From a virus: a stretch of 28,876 nt of DNA. The stretch is taken from the IMG/VR virus record IMGVR_UViG_3300037485_000837, positions 1-28,876 of that record, one strand, 5' to 3'. Made by a program: the position numbers and the translations under genes. Below, one piece after another: positions 1-8,706 of this stretch (its first letter is position 1; the number at the start of each line of letters is the position of its first letter). The notes beneath the pieces were generated by a model. The model saw only the letters and a list, made by a program, of their open reading frames with translations. It searched no databases and was not told the DNA's origin.

Positions 1-2327
1 CTTATAGAAGTTTAAGTAATTGCTTAAGATTACCGTCTCCATCTGATAGCTATTCTTCAATTATGTATAGTGATACTATGCTTGTATCAGCAGCTAAAAG
101 AGGTTGTGGGTATGGTTTAGGAATATCTAAATTACGTCCTGAAGAAACTAAAGTACAGAATGCTGCTGATTCATCAACAGGTGCTGTATCTTTCATGGAG
201 AGGTTTTCCAATAGTACCAGAGAAGTAGGTCAAAACTCTCGCAGAGGAGCTTGTCTTATTGATATTGATGTTAGACATCCTGATGTAGATAAGTTTATTA
301 CTATAAAAGAAAATCTTACAAAAGTTACAGGGGCTAACATCTCAATATTTCTTCATGATGATTTCATGAAAGCTGTTGAAAAAGATGAAGATTACATTCT
401 TAGATTTCCTTGTGATTTAAATGCAACTTTTGATGAAGATACTAATTGTGTGGTCTTAGAAAAAAAAAGTATTGTTGTTTCCAGTAACGATTGGGGCTAT
501 AATCATATTGTAAAATTTTCAGGAAATGAAGATTGGAATGGATGGAGTTTTAAAGTAATAAAAGCTAAAGAACTCTGGAATAACATTATCGAGCAGGCAA
601 AACGCAACGCAGAGCCGGGAGTATTTTTCAGAGATAGAATGACAGATTATAGTCCTTCTAACGTGTATGAAAAATATTTTGAAGATGGTACAAATGCATG
701 TGGAGAGCAGCCGATGGCTATATTTGACTCGTGCCGACTGATGGTACTTAACCTATTTTCATTTGTAAAAGATCCTTTTACTGATAAAGCTGAGATTGAT
801 TATGAGCAATTGTATCAAATATCATATGAACAATTAAGGCTAACAGATGATCTTGTAGACCTTGAGATTGAACATCTTGAGCGTATTATCAATAAGATAA
901 AGTCAGATCCTGAACCTATTGAGGAAAAGCAGATAGAACTTACTTTATGGGAAAATGTACGTCAAATGGCAATTGATGGTAGACGTACTGGCTGTGGAAT
1001 AACTGCATTAGGAGATATGTTAGCAGCTTTAGGATTAAAATATGACTCTGATGAATCCTTAGAAGTTGTAGATAAAATAATGTCTACTAAAATGAAAGGA
1101 GAATTAGACTGTACAATTGATCTAGCTATACTAAGAGGTACTTTTAATAATTGGGACGCTAAACTTGAATATATTGATGCTACAAAAGCAGGTTTAGACA
1201 TTATAGGAAACAACTCATTCTACGATATGTTAATTACAGACTTTAATGAACAGTTTCAAAGAATGTTTAAGTATGGTAGACGCAATGTAAATTTTTCGAC
1301 AATTGCCCCTTGTGGTAGTATAAGTTTGGAAACACAAACGACTTCCGGTTGTGAGCCACTGTTTATGCCTTTCTATATGAGAAGAAAGAAGGTTAATCCT
1401 AATGATAAGAATGTAATAATTGATTTTACTGATCAAAATGGAGATAAATGGCAAGAGTTTCCTGTACTGCACTCTAAATTCAAAGATTGGTGTATAAGTA
1501 TATTACCCGCTGTTGATACCTATTATTGGAGTAAAGATATCGAGAATCTTACTAATGAAGAATTAAAAGTAGCATTTGAAAAATCTCCTTGGTATGGTAG
1601 TACAGCTAACGATATTAATTGGCAGAAACGTGTAGAGATGCAAGCAGTATTACAGAAATATACTTCTTCAGCTATTAGCACAACTTTGAACTTGCCAGAA
1701 ACTATTACACATGAAGAAGTAAGTAATATTTATATGGAGTCTTGGAGACAGGGTCTAAAGGGACAAACAATTTATGTTCAAAATAGTAGAACAGGAGTAC
1801 TTGTAAATACTGATAATAAGAAAAAAGATTCCTTTGAATATCATGATGCTCCTAAACGTCCAAAGTGTTTACCTGTTGATGTTTTTACTACAGTATCTAA
1901 AGGTACTAAGTGGAATGTTATCGTAGGATTATTTGATGGTAAACCTTATGAAGTATTTGCAGTTCCCCATTTTACCAATGAAAGTCATCTTGAGTTATGT
2001 AAAGTAGCTAAAGGAAGATACGATCTTCTAAAGAATAAGGAAACTTATTCTGAAGATATTACAGCTAATATGTCTGATGAGGAAGACGTAGTAACCCGAC
2101 TATGTAGTGCGGGGTTAAGACACGGTGCAGATATTACTTATTTGGTTGAGCAATTAGGTAAATCTCATGGAGATATAACTTCATTCAGCAAAGCAATCTC
2201 TCGTTGTCTTAAGAAATATATCAATGTAGAGAAAGTTACTGCTAAATCAGAATGCCCTGAATGTCAAGGAGAACTTAGATATGAAGAGGGCTGTAAAAAA
2301 TGCTCATGTGGATTTAGTGCGTGTTAA
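1..2327 (+). CDS. nrdJ: Adenosylcobalamin-dependent (class II) ribonucleotide reductase, 5' end missing
   Basis: Reduces ribonucleotides to deoxyribonucleotides in the cytoplasm using a B12-derived radical; class II enzymes need no oxygen and no small subunit, which suits an anaerobic gut host. The frame is open from the left edge, and the residues before the Met at 63 (SNCLRLPSPSDS, Cys codon at 21-23) match the conserved opening of the catalytic barrel, so that Met is internal and the true start lies outside the window. Seen in order: the SKLRP block, STGAVSFMERF, the catalytic Asn-x-Cys-x-Glu as NACGE at 693-707, TIAPCGSISLE and GCEPLF near 1300-1365, TLNLPE then GLKGQTIYVQNSRTG, and a C-terminal zinc-ribbon/redox tail with CPEC, KCSCG and a final Cys at 2251-2325. 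That tail is typical of NrdJ. No nrdB-like gene is visible. A deaminase or class I enzyme is unlikely given the whole motif series. Confidence 0.93.
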   Translation, partial: YRSLSNCLRLPSPSDSYSSIMYSDTMLVSAAKRGCGYGLGISKLRPEETKVQNAADSSTGAVSFMERFSNSTREVGQNSRRGACLIDIDVRHPDVDKFITIKENLTKVTGANISIFLHDDFMKAVEKDEDYILRFPCDLNATFDEDTNCVVLEKKSIVVSSNDWGYNHIVKFSGNEDWNGWSFKVIKAKELWNNIIEQAKRNAEPGVFFRDRMTDYSPSNVYEKYFEDGTNACGEQPMAIFDSCRLMVLNLFSFVKDPFTDKAEIDYEQLYQISYEQLRLTDDLVDLEIEHLERIINKIKSDPEPIEEKQIELTLWENVRQMAIDGRRTGCGITALGDMLAALGLKYDSDESLEVVDKIMSTKMKGELDCTIDLAILRGTFNNWDAKLEYIDATKAGLDIIGNNSFYDMLITDFNEQFQRMFKYGRRNVNFSTIAPCGSISLETQTTSGCEPLFMPFYMRRKKVNPNDKNVIIDFTDQNGDKWQEFPVLHSKFKDWCISILPAVDTYYWSKDIENLTNEELKVAFEKSPWYGSTANDINWQKRVEMQAVLQKYTSSAISTTLNLPETITHEEVSNIYMESWRQGLKGQTIYVQNSRTGVLVNTDNKKKDSFEYHDAPKRPKCLPVDVFTTVSKGTKWNVIVGLFDGKPYEVFAVPHFTNESHLELCKVAKGRYDLLKNKETYSEDITANMSDEEDVVTRLCSAGLRHGADITYLVEQLGKSHGDITSFSKAISRCLKKYINVEKVTAKSECPECQGELRYEEGCKKCSCGFSAC

Positions 2328-2336
2328 ATAATTAAC

Positions 2337-2507
2337 ATCGGTAGAGTGACGGAAGCGCAATATGGACAAATGGATATCCCATTGACTATTGTGAAAAGTA
2401 GACGTTAAAAAGTTGCCTTTAATGAGGTCCCATAATAAGAGGATATGAGGAGACTTAGGATATGGAAGTAATATCCTCATGTGAGTATCAAATCTCACCT
2501 CTACTGT
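2337..2507 (+). ncRNA. Candidate structured RNA in the gap after nrdJ
   Basis: The 196-base gap 2328-2523 has no convincing gene. Its ends pair: CGGTAGAG (2339-2346) with CTCTACTG (2499-2506), eight pairs including one G-U, which closes a ~168-base unit. Inside, GTGAG/CTCAC (2481-2485 / 2494-2498) forms a hairpin stacked directly on the closing helix, and AGGATAT/ATATCCT (2457-2463 / 2471-2477) forms a seven-pair hairpin with a seven-base loop. An upstream copy of AGGATATG (2440-2447) could compete for the same ATATCCT, and TATGGAC (2361-2367) can pair with GTCCCATA (2427-2434) with one bulge. I do not recognise the family. It lacks tRNA arms, the B12 box of cobalamin riboswitches, and group I intron core sequences. 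The strand is inferred from the flanking plus-strand genes. It could alternatively be untranslated leader for the gene at 2524. Confidence 0.4.
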
Positions 2508-2523
2508 ATTTTAATTTAAAAAA

Positions 2524-2796
2524 ATGAATAATATGAAAACAGAAAAACATACAAACCGTTACGGTGATGAATACACATTCACATTACAGGGTGATGGTAA
2601 TATAAAGTGGGAAGGAGAGTTTAAGTATTGTAGATATGGGTTTGATAAAGACCCTGATGTTAAAACTTTCGTTGATCCTTCAGGAGGTAAATTCATAGCA
2701 GTAGGAAGTACTGAAATGGGTATGAGAGTAATTGGGTTTGAGAAGATAGATACTGGTTATCTTATATTGACTGAGCCTATAAATAAGAAAGAATGA
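2524..2796 (+). CDS. Small hypothetical protein
   Basis: Ninety residues, unrecognised. The sequence alternates charged and hydrophobic residues with many Gly and aromatic residues (EYTFTLQGDGNIKWEGEF near the start), suggesting a small beta-rich soluble protein; there is no signal peptide, membrane segment or cysteine-rich motif. The first ATG at 2524 follows an A-rich stretch with no Shine-Dalgarno sequence, as usual in Bacteroidota; a second ATG three codons on (2533) is an equally good start. Its stop overlaps the start of the next gene in an ATGA arrangement, implying translational coupling with the phosphatase-like gene. It lies just after the candidate structured RNA, which could act as its leader. 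Confidence 0.7.
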   Translation: MNNMKTEKHTNRYGDEYTFTLQGDGNIKWEGEFKYCRYGFDKDPDVKTFVDPSGGKFIAVGSTEMGMRVIGFEKIDTGYLILTEPINKKE

Positions 2797-3191
2797 TAAA
2801 AGGAACAAGAAATCAACTATATAATGTAAGTAATCCTTATCAAGGAAATACTAAGAAAGTATTATGTGTATGTTCAGCAGGATTATTGAGATCAGCTACA
2901 TTACAGAACTTTCTAATTAAGAATTACGGCTATAATGTACGTAACTGTGGAACTGACGCTCATCATGCATTGATACCTATATCAGAAGTATTGTGTATAT
3001 GGGCAGATGAGATAGTATTTGTAAAAGAACTTAATTATCAAGATGTAAAAAAAGACCTTGAGGATATCGGTATTGATGAGGAGAAGATAAAGATACTTGA
3101 TATCCCAGATGCTTATGGGTTCAACGATCCTGAGTTACTAAAGATAATTGAAAAGCAATATAAAGCAACAATTAATAGTTTCCCAAAATAA
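2793..3191 (+). CDS. Low-molecular-weight protein tyrosine phosphatase-like protein
   Basis: 132 residues, close to the usual ~150 of the LMW-PTP fold. A hydrophobic strand KVLCV leads into the phosphate-binding loop CSAGLLRS (residues 28-35), which fits the Cys-X5-Arg-Ser catalytic signature. GTDAHHALIPIS follows, where the family has its post-loop helix, and a late IPDAYGFNDPEL segment offers Asp residues in the place of the general acid. Members hydrolyse phosphotyrosine through a phospho-cysteine intermediate; arsenate reductases of the same fold are an alternative. The loop departs from the common CxGNxCRS form, lacking Asn and the second Cys, so the substrate may differ. The start overlaps the preceding stop by four bases and the next gene follows after six bases, so it is part of a small plus-strand operon. 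The phage role is unknown; acting on a host phosphoprotein is only an inference. Confidence 0.75.
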   Translation: MIKGTRNQLYNVSNPYQGNTKKVLCVCSAGLLRSATLQNFLIKNYGYNVRNCGTDAHHALIPISEVLCIWADEIVFVKELNYQDVKKDLEDIGIDEEKIKILDIPDAYGFNDPELLKIIEKQYKATINSFPK

Positions 3192-3197
3192 AACAAT

Positions 3198-3545
3198 ATG
3201 TTAAAGAGTGATTATATAGTAGTAAAGTTAAGTGATGTCCTTGAGAATATGGAGATATTATCAACAACTCAAGGAGATGAATATGAATGTATCACTATTG
3301 AGAATCTTAAAGGTCTTGAAAGTAGAATAGTGGAAGCTTATGAAAATGCAGGATATTTCGGAGGTAATTTTCATATCAATGACATTATCATTAAAGCTGA
3401 AGAAATGGGTTATGAATGTTCAGAAGAACAAGCAATGGATATTGCAGGTACTATAATGACCCATCACGATTGTAATTATGGTATTACGTGGAATACTATT
3501 GAATATGCTATTGAAGAAGAGTTTAAAATAAAAATATCCAAGTGA
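3198..3545 (+). CDS. Hypothetical acidic protein
   Basis: 115 residues, not recognised. It is strongly acidic and appears mostly helical, with segments such as IENLKGLESRIVEAYENAG and IIIKAEEMGYECSEEQAMD; a THHDCNYGITW stretch with two His and a Cys sits near residue 90 but is not a metal motif I can name. There are no membrane segments or signal peptide. The ATG at 3198 follows the previous stop by six bases with an A-rich leader (AAAACAAT), and the stop is immediately followed by the next ATG, so the genes 2524-3749 read as one operon. The length and acidity resemble the many small host-takeover or DNA-mimic candidates of phages, but nothing in the sequence proves that. Confidence 0.72.
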   Translation: MLKSDYIVVKLSDVLENMEILSTTQGDEYECITIENLKGLESRIVEAYENAGYFGGNFHINDIIIKAEEMGYECSEEQAMDIAGTIMTHHDCNYGITWNTIEYAIEEEFKIKISK

Positions 3546-3749
3546 ATGAAGAATTGGACTGTAGAAAAGAAAGATGAAATTGAAAGTATATTAATTAGTA
3601 TGTGGGCAAGTCTTGGAATGGATATTCCGAGTAACTATGAAAATATCGTACAAGATTGTTATGAAGATTTATGTACGGTAGCTGATCCTGAAAATTGGCA
3701 TTCAGGAGATGTTGCAATAGCATTCAGAAGGTGGATAGAATCCAAATAG
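3546..3749 (+). CDS. Small hypothetical protein
   Basis: 67 residues, unrecognised, acidic in the middle and ending in a basic patch (AFRRWIESK). Four Trp in so short a protein, and helices predicted by eye around residues 5-22 and 28-42, suggest a compact helical domain. The ATG begins at the base after the TGA of the upstream gene, a coupling arrangement. The gene ends in TAG at 3747-3749, showing that TAG is a normal stop in this phage. It is the last gene of the plus-strand block, directly followed by the hairpin terminator. Confidence 0.68.
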   Translation: MKNWTVEKKDEIESILISMWASLGMDIPSNYENIVQDCYEDLCTVADPENWHSGDVAIAFRRWIESK

Positions 3750-3793
3750 AAAGGAGGAAGTTAGCTAAATTTAAAGCTTTCTTCCCCCTTTTT
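3750..3793. terminator. Hairpin terminator between convergent gene blocks
   Basis: AAAGG/CCTTT and GGAAG/CTTCC (3750-3760 with 3781-3791, one A-C mismatch) continue across a TT/TT bulge into AGCT/AGCT (3763-3766 with 3775-3778), closing on a short AT loop. A run of five T at 3789-3793 finishes the plus-strand copy; on the minus strand the stem is followed by TTTCTATTT. It begins one base after the stop of the plus-strand operon and 20 bases beyond the stop of the minus-strand operon, so it can serve both. Confidence 0.75.
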
Positions 3794-3813
3794 AATGTCC
3801 AGAATATAGATGG

Positions 3814-6800
3814 TTAGTCTATAAAATACTTCAATCTATCTTCAGGGTAGAACCAATCTTCCACAGTAGATACCAAAGGGAACATATCTCTTGCCCATAT
3901 ATAAGCTTTAAGATCTCCTTTGTGTCTACCTCTCTCATAACGTGGTATGAGATCCTCATCATCAATAAGCCAACCTGTAGGGTCAATGATCTTACCTATA
4001 CTCATGATATGACTTATCTGATTGACGGCAGCAGCAGGAGAGTTGATGATCTTCAATTGTTCAAGTGTTCCCAATAACGGAAGGTAGAATGCCATTTCAG
4101 TGAAATATCTATTAGCTTGATAAGCTGACATATTAGCTCCCCAAGCAGCTATCTCATCATCATCGTCAATTGAATCTGCAAGTATTTCAAGTAGGATACC
4201 TGCAACCAATGCTGTCATCATCATAGCTACCTCACCAAGTGCTCTTGCTAAGTTTGCTTTCTCAAAATCGTGTAATTTGGAGTAACGGTCTTTAGCTGAT
4301 GCCATAGTGAATTGTCCTTCTCTAAGTTCTTTGAATAGTTGATATATGAATTTTGATGCTGTTCTATAGAATCCTTCAACGTCAGTTTCCATTGACCAGT
4401 TATGATACCTTCCTTTCCAACGTCTGTTGATACCGGGCATCATCCACTTACGATATAGACCCACTATACGCCCCATAGCATATCGTTGATAAATAGCCTT
4501 ATCTGCACTGTTGTAGATACCATGTAGAGATTGATTGATAGATGCTACACGTATTGAAAACGCTGTTATGTCTTCATTCGTGAAATCACTGCCATCAAGA
4601 TTCTTGATACCGTCTTTCAGCTTTAGCTTATGGTCTTCTACATCAAATGCTTCATACAGAGGAATCTGTTCTCCCTTGTCATTAAGTACTTTTAGTTTAT
4701 GTGCCAATGCTACTCCCAAACGAGACTGCATTTGATGTTCTCCCATATGGTTAATAAAGAACAATGCTGACAGAGTGAACATTCTACCGAAACGACCTCT
4801 ATCTGCATTCACACGTGACATACGGTTATCATGATCTTGAAGAAGGTCGAATCGTTCAATGAACAATCGTAGTTTATTCTCTGTACGTAATTTACCTATA
4901 TCCTGCATAAGGCTAGGAACACCTTCTTTAGGATCCCAATATACCTTATCAGCATACATTACATCATCAATTCCTACATGCTGATTTGCGAATGATTCCT
5001 GTCTGATAAGTGAGTTACCGAGTATCACGTTATTGAATCCTGCAAATGCGTTAAGAGCAAGTGTGCTTAACGCAGAATATCTGTTGAGAGCATCTGCCAC
5101 TTTGCCCATATCTACAGTACCTAACAACTCTTCTTTCTTCCACTCACCATATAATCTCATGTCCATTACCTCACGATACATTCTATATGGATTACCCCCT
5201 TCAGTGATGACCTCTTCACTACCTTCTTTCTTTATTTTACGTACTCTAAGGATATCAGCAGTCATTTCCGATACATCTATAATGGCACTCAATGCAGAGT
5301 GTCTATTTGCAGTATCAGCAAATGCTATCATGGAAGCTGTTGCATCCAATGACAATTCATTCATATCTTCAAGTTTTCTCATGAAGAAGAGAGGCACTTG
5401 TTGTATCTTACGTCCATTTGCGTCAAGCCCTAACACACCTCTTTCGGTTTCATCTGCACGTACTGTAAATGCATCTTTCACCATCTGTGATAATACTTGA
5501 GAGGGATTCGTCTTCATTCTCTCAAGATCATCCTTACGTATCTGAGGCATGAGGGTACTATTACGGTATTCAGCAGACATATGAGAAACCTTCTTATCTC
5601 TCATTGCAACCCATGCATCATAATATGCTTTTCTTACAGGATCTTTCATGAGTTTCACAAACGTGTCATTCCCAAACTTGGATATTTTAGGTTGTGCAAA
5701 TTCTCTACGATAACTTATTACAGTCTTATTATCTAAAGTGGTTTCGACCATACGCTCACTTTTCCAATCACTTAAAAGAGTTTCTGCCCGTTTTACTTTT
5801 GGAGCAAGTGCTATATCCTGTTTAATGAGTTCAGCTATCCACTTATTGCCATATGTAGTTTTAAAGTGCTTTATTCTCTCTCTATCTTTCTTAAGAGTGA
5901 ATATCCTATTGTAAATAGCAGTTTCCTTTTGTTCAAGGATACTTTGCCACTTAGGATTCTCTTCAAAGTTTTCAGTAAAGAATTTAGCTATTGCGGTATT
6001 ATAGTCAAGAAGTTTCTTTTTACTCATACTACTTCTCTCAAGAACCCTTTGATTATGAGCATCATATTTAGTGTAAGCGTCTGTACCTTTAGATTCAAGG
6101 TAGGCAAGTTTATTTTTAAAGAACTCAAGAGCAGCTTTTTTATCTCTTACTTTTGTTTTCTTTATATTTCCATGAAAATATTCTTTTGCATTGGTAACTT
6201 TTGTGTCAGCATCTGCTGCTATCTCTGGTTTTCTTTTATCACTTTCAATTTCTTGAATAGCAAGCTTTAGTTCCTTTTTTCTTTCCTCAATATCATCAAT
6301 TTCAGGATCTGGTGTCAACTCAAATCTCTTACGTAAATTGGTAAAGAATTCATTTATTGCCTTTTCTACTTTAGAAGTATTTATCTTCGATATGTAATTA
6401 CCTGTAGGAACACCATTTTCATCAAGTTCATACATCCATTCAGTATTGAGCATACCGTTCTCTCGTGCTACTTCGTGAAAGTTGATAATGGTCTTAGCAT
6501 CATCCTCTGTTTGAAGATTAGCTGCTCCTTCTGCATTCTTATGTGTCCTATCCATAAGACCTATGATGTCATCAGCACTTTCAGCAGCACTGTTCACCCA
6601 CATGGAAATTGTCCACATATCATTATGTGTAGACTTGATATTAGCTTCTATATCAGCTAATTTAGCATTTCTTTCCTCTTCTGTACGAAAGAAAGGATCT
6701 TTCATGATAAGTCCTTTAGCATGATCAAGTAATAGGATACCTGCATAATCCTTATATGTCTGCTGCATAGCATCCATACCTGAACGTATATTCTGTAATG

Positions 6801-8706
6801 ATCTCATTATCAGATCCACCTGTTCAGAAGGATTACCTTCTCTATCTATGGTAGCTTTATGTATCGCCACTTGAGTTGTGAGACTTACAATAGAATCCTC
6901 ATACATTGAGATATACTTGTTCATATCACGTAACACTTCAATGAATCCTATGGTATCACCATCCAATTCACCTGCCGCATAATCATTTCTAAGTCTGTTT
7001 ATTTCTTTAAGAATATGATCAGAACCCTCTTCAACGTGAGCTATGTACTTGACGATACCTGAAGTTACACGCTTCTTATTGTAAGCTTCCAACATCTCAC
7101 CATATATCTTCTGTTCACGTTCGATAAGACTCTCAATACCCTGTCGTTTAACGTCCTGAACTCTATTATATATGAGTTTCATACTACTATCAAGTTCGTT
7201 ACCAAGAGCATTCAATAGCTTACTATTCTCAAATTTCTTTCTGAACTCTTCGTACTTATCGTCTTTGGGTTTTTTAGCTTTTTTACTACTTGGCCTTTGC
7301 ATAAAGATACCTTTACCCTCTTGAATACCCTCTTTTATCTGACCGGTATCTCCCCTCATTACCTGATTGACAATATCATTCAAGGCATTTTCAATGCGTA
7401 ATTCCTTAGCAGGATTGCTTTTCTTGAAGAACTGTAAGAATGCATTCCATATAAGCTCTAATCTTCTCTTCCAAATAGGACGTTCATCAAGTATCTCATC
7501 ACCTAATCGTTTCTTAAGGATCTTTCCGAGTATTTCAAGACGTACCATCTCCATATCACCATCATATTCCTCAATATAGGCTTCCGAATGATTTTTCCAC
7601 TCCGTAGTACTCTCAATGACAGATAGTGCGTCAATCACACGTTTATCATCTTTGAGAGCATACAGTACGAAGTGACTCAATTCCTCAAGACTTGTATACT
7701 TATCTGCACGACCTTTATCAATTGCAATTACTCCTCTCAACATATCAGCTATACCAACTGCATGTAAAGGTTTTCCATAGGTCATCTCATACCATTGAGC
7801 ATATTCATCATATGCTTCAATACGTATTCCCAATTGAGACATAATGCCTTTTACAGCACCTTCTATCTTAGGATCTTGCGGAAGAAACTCTTCTTCCTGT
7901 TGTTGAATGAATACCTTGGTATTAAGATCAGGAGTTATTCTTATCTCATTCCAAGTATTACCATACTCATCAGTAACTTGCTTTACATTCTCTTTACCAA
8001 ACTGTTTTTCTAATATATTACCTACTTTAATTTCATAAAATGCTTCAATAGGTTTTAGTTTCTCTATACCTTGTGATTTAAGTTCTTGTTTTTGTTTCTC
8101 TAGCCTTACTATATTTTTTTCAGCTTTTTTTAGCTTATTTTCTAAACCATCCTCAAGCATAGCATCTGTATAATTACTATCAAAAGGTGTAACTTCATAT
8201 AAATTTGTAGGGTTTTCTAAAAAGTCTCTATTGTTTTTTAGTTCTTTATCAATTTTATTAATTTCATCAGCAATAGTTTCATGTCCCTCTATCTTAGCAG
8301 CGGTTTCACCTTTAGGAAATAAAACTTTTTCATAACCTTTCTTAGCACTATCTTGAATAATAGATTTAACAAAGAATGTTACCCAATTATTATCACGACC
8401 TAATAAATGTAAAAACTGATTTTGATTACCAAAGTTTTTATAATTTTGGTTAGTTGCTAAGTTATAATAAGTAATTGCATCTTTATCTGAAATAAAACCT
8501 GATTCATTAGAAGAATTTAAGAACCATCCATCGTCTGCTTTTTCAATTTTATTATTTTTATAATAAAATACTTCTGGTAGATCTTTAATAGAATATTCTT
8601 CTTTAGCTAAAGATTGTCCTTTTAAAAACTGTGGATTTACAATCTTATTAATAAATTCTTCTTTTGAAGAATATATTACTCCTTCATATATATATTTACA
8701 AGCCAT
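3814..8706 (-). CDS. Giant virion/cargo-type protein with polyvalent-type N-terminal half-domain and degenerate zincin
   Basis: 1630 residues, the last gene of the minus-strand virion block. Residues 96-260 match the second half of a domain found in phage and mobile-element polyvalent proteins: NQFLHLL, W108, GYEKVLFPKGE (124-134), FYE (223-225), then ITPD (257-260). A coiled-coil stretch lies at about 185-215. At 341-345 EELSH, in a context like the HEAFH metallopeptidase of the 4360-residue neighbour, looks like a zincin fold that has lost its first His, so probably inactive. The middle is long, charged and helical. Toward the C-terminus there are hydrophobic segments, notably ~1491-1509 (ALVAGILLEIL region), consistent with a membrane-inserting ejected protein. 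The ATG overlaps the stop of the endonuclease gene (TAATG), and a TAG sits two codons upstream, fixing the start. The first ~600 bases are far more AT-rich than the rest. The cargo role is by analogy with crAss-like phages. Confidence 0.82.
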   Translation of the reverse strand: MACKYIYEGVIYSSKEEFINKIVNPQFLKGQSLAKEEYSIKDLPEVFYYKNNKIEKADDGWFLNSSNESGFISDKDAITYYNLATNQNYKNFGNQNQFLHLLGRDNNWVTFFVKSIIQDSAKKGYEKVLFPKGETAAKIEGHETIADEINKIDKELKNNRDFLENPTNLYEVTPFDSNYTDAMLEDGLENKLKKAEKNIVRLEKQKQELKSQGIEKLKPIEAFYEIKVGNILEKQFGKENVKQVTDEYGNTWNEIRITPDLNTKVFIQQQEEEFLPQDPKIEGAVKGIMSQLGIRIEAYDEYAQWYEMTYGKPLHAVGIADMLRGVIAIDKGRADKYTSLEELSHFVLYALKDDKRVIDALSVIESTTEWKNHSEAYIEEYDGDMEMVRLEILGKILKKRLGDEILDERPIWKRRLELIWNAFLQFFKKSNPAKELRIENALNDIVNQVMRGDTGQIKEGIQEGKGIFMQRPSSKKAKKPKDDKYEEFRKKFENSKLLNALGNELDSSMKLIYNRVQDVKRQGIESLIEREQKIYGEMLEAYNKKRVTSGIVKYIAHVEEGSDHILKEINRLRNDYAAGELDGDTIGFIEVLRDMNKYISMYEDSIVSLTTQVAIHKATIDREGNPSEQVDLIMRSLQNIRSGMDAMQQTYKDYAGILLLDHAKGLIMKDPFFRTEEERNAKLADIEANIKSTHNDMWTISMWVNSAAESADDIIGLMDRTHKNAEGAANLQTEDDAKTIINFHEVARENGMLNTEWMYELDENGVPTGNYISKINTSKVEKAINEFFTNLRKRFELTPDPEIDDIEERKKELKLAIQEIESDKRKPEIAADADTKVTNAKEYFHGNIKKTKVRDKKAALEFFKNKLAYLESKGTDAYTKYDAHNQRVLERSSMSKKKLLDYNTAIAKFFTENFEENPKWQSILEQKETAIYNRIFTLKKDRERIKHFKTTYGNKWIAELIKQDIALAPKVKRAETLLSDWKSERMVETTLDNKTVISYRREFAQPKISKFGNDTFVKLMKDPVRKAYYDAWVAMRDKKVSHMSAEYRNSTLMPQIRKDDLERMKTNPSQVLSQMVKDAFTVRADETERGVLGLDANGRKIQQVPLFFMRKLEDMNELSLDATASMIAFADTANRHSALSAIIDVSEMTADILRVRKIKKEGSEEVITEGGNPYRMYREVMDMRLYGEWKKEELLGTVDMGKVADALNRYSALSTLALNAFAGFNNVILGNSLIRQESFANQHVGIDDVMYADKVYWDPKEGVPSLMQDIGKLRTENKLRLFIERFDLLQDHDNRMSRVNADRGRFGRMFTLSALFFINHMGEHQMQSRLGVALAHKLKVLNDKGEQIPLYEAFDVEDHKLKLKDGIKNLDGSDFTNEDITAFSIRVASINQSLHGIYNSADKAIYQRYAMGRIVGLYRKWMMPGINRRWKGRYHNWSMETDVEGFYRTASKFIYQLFKELREGQFTMASAKDRYSKLHDFEKANLARALGEVAMMMTALVAGILLEILADSIDDDDEIAAWGANMSAYQANRYFTEMAFYLPLLGTLEQLKIINSPAAAVNQISHIMSIGKIIDPTGWLIDDEDLIPRYERGRHKGDLKAYIWARDMFPLVSTVEDWFYPEDRLKYFID

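Noticed and set aside
63-65. Met at 63 as start of the ribonucleotide reductase gene
   Set aside because: The 20 codons upstream are open and encode the conserved SNC...PSPSDS opening of the catalytic domain, so the gene enters from outside the window.
2304-2498. 64-codon minus-strand reading frame across the gap
   Set aside because: It overlaps the end of nrdJ, has no supporting composition or start context, and its sequence is better explained by the palindromic RNA structure.
2328-2523. tRNA gene or cobalamin riboswitch
   Set aside because: No acceptor/T-arm arrangement or TTCGA-type loop is present, and the B12 box (GCCACTG-like) is absent.
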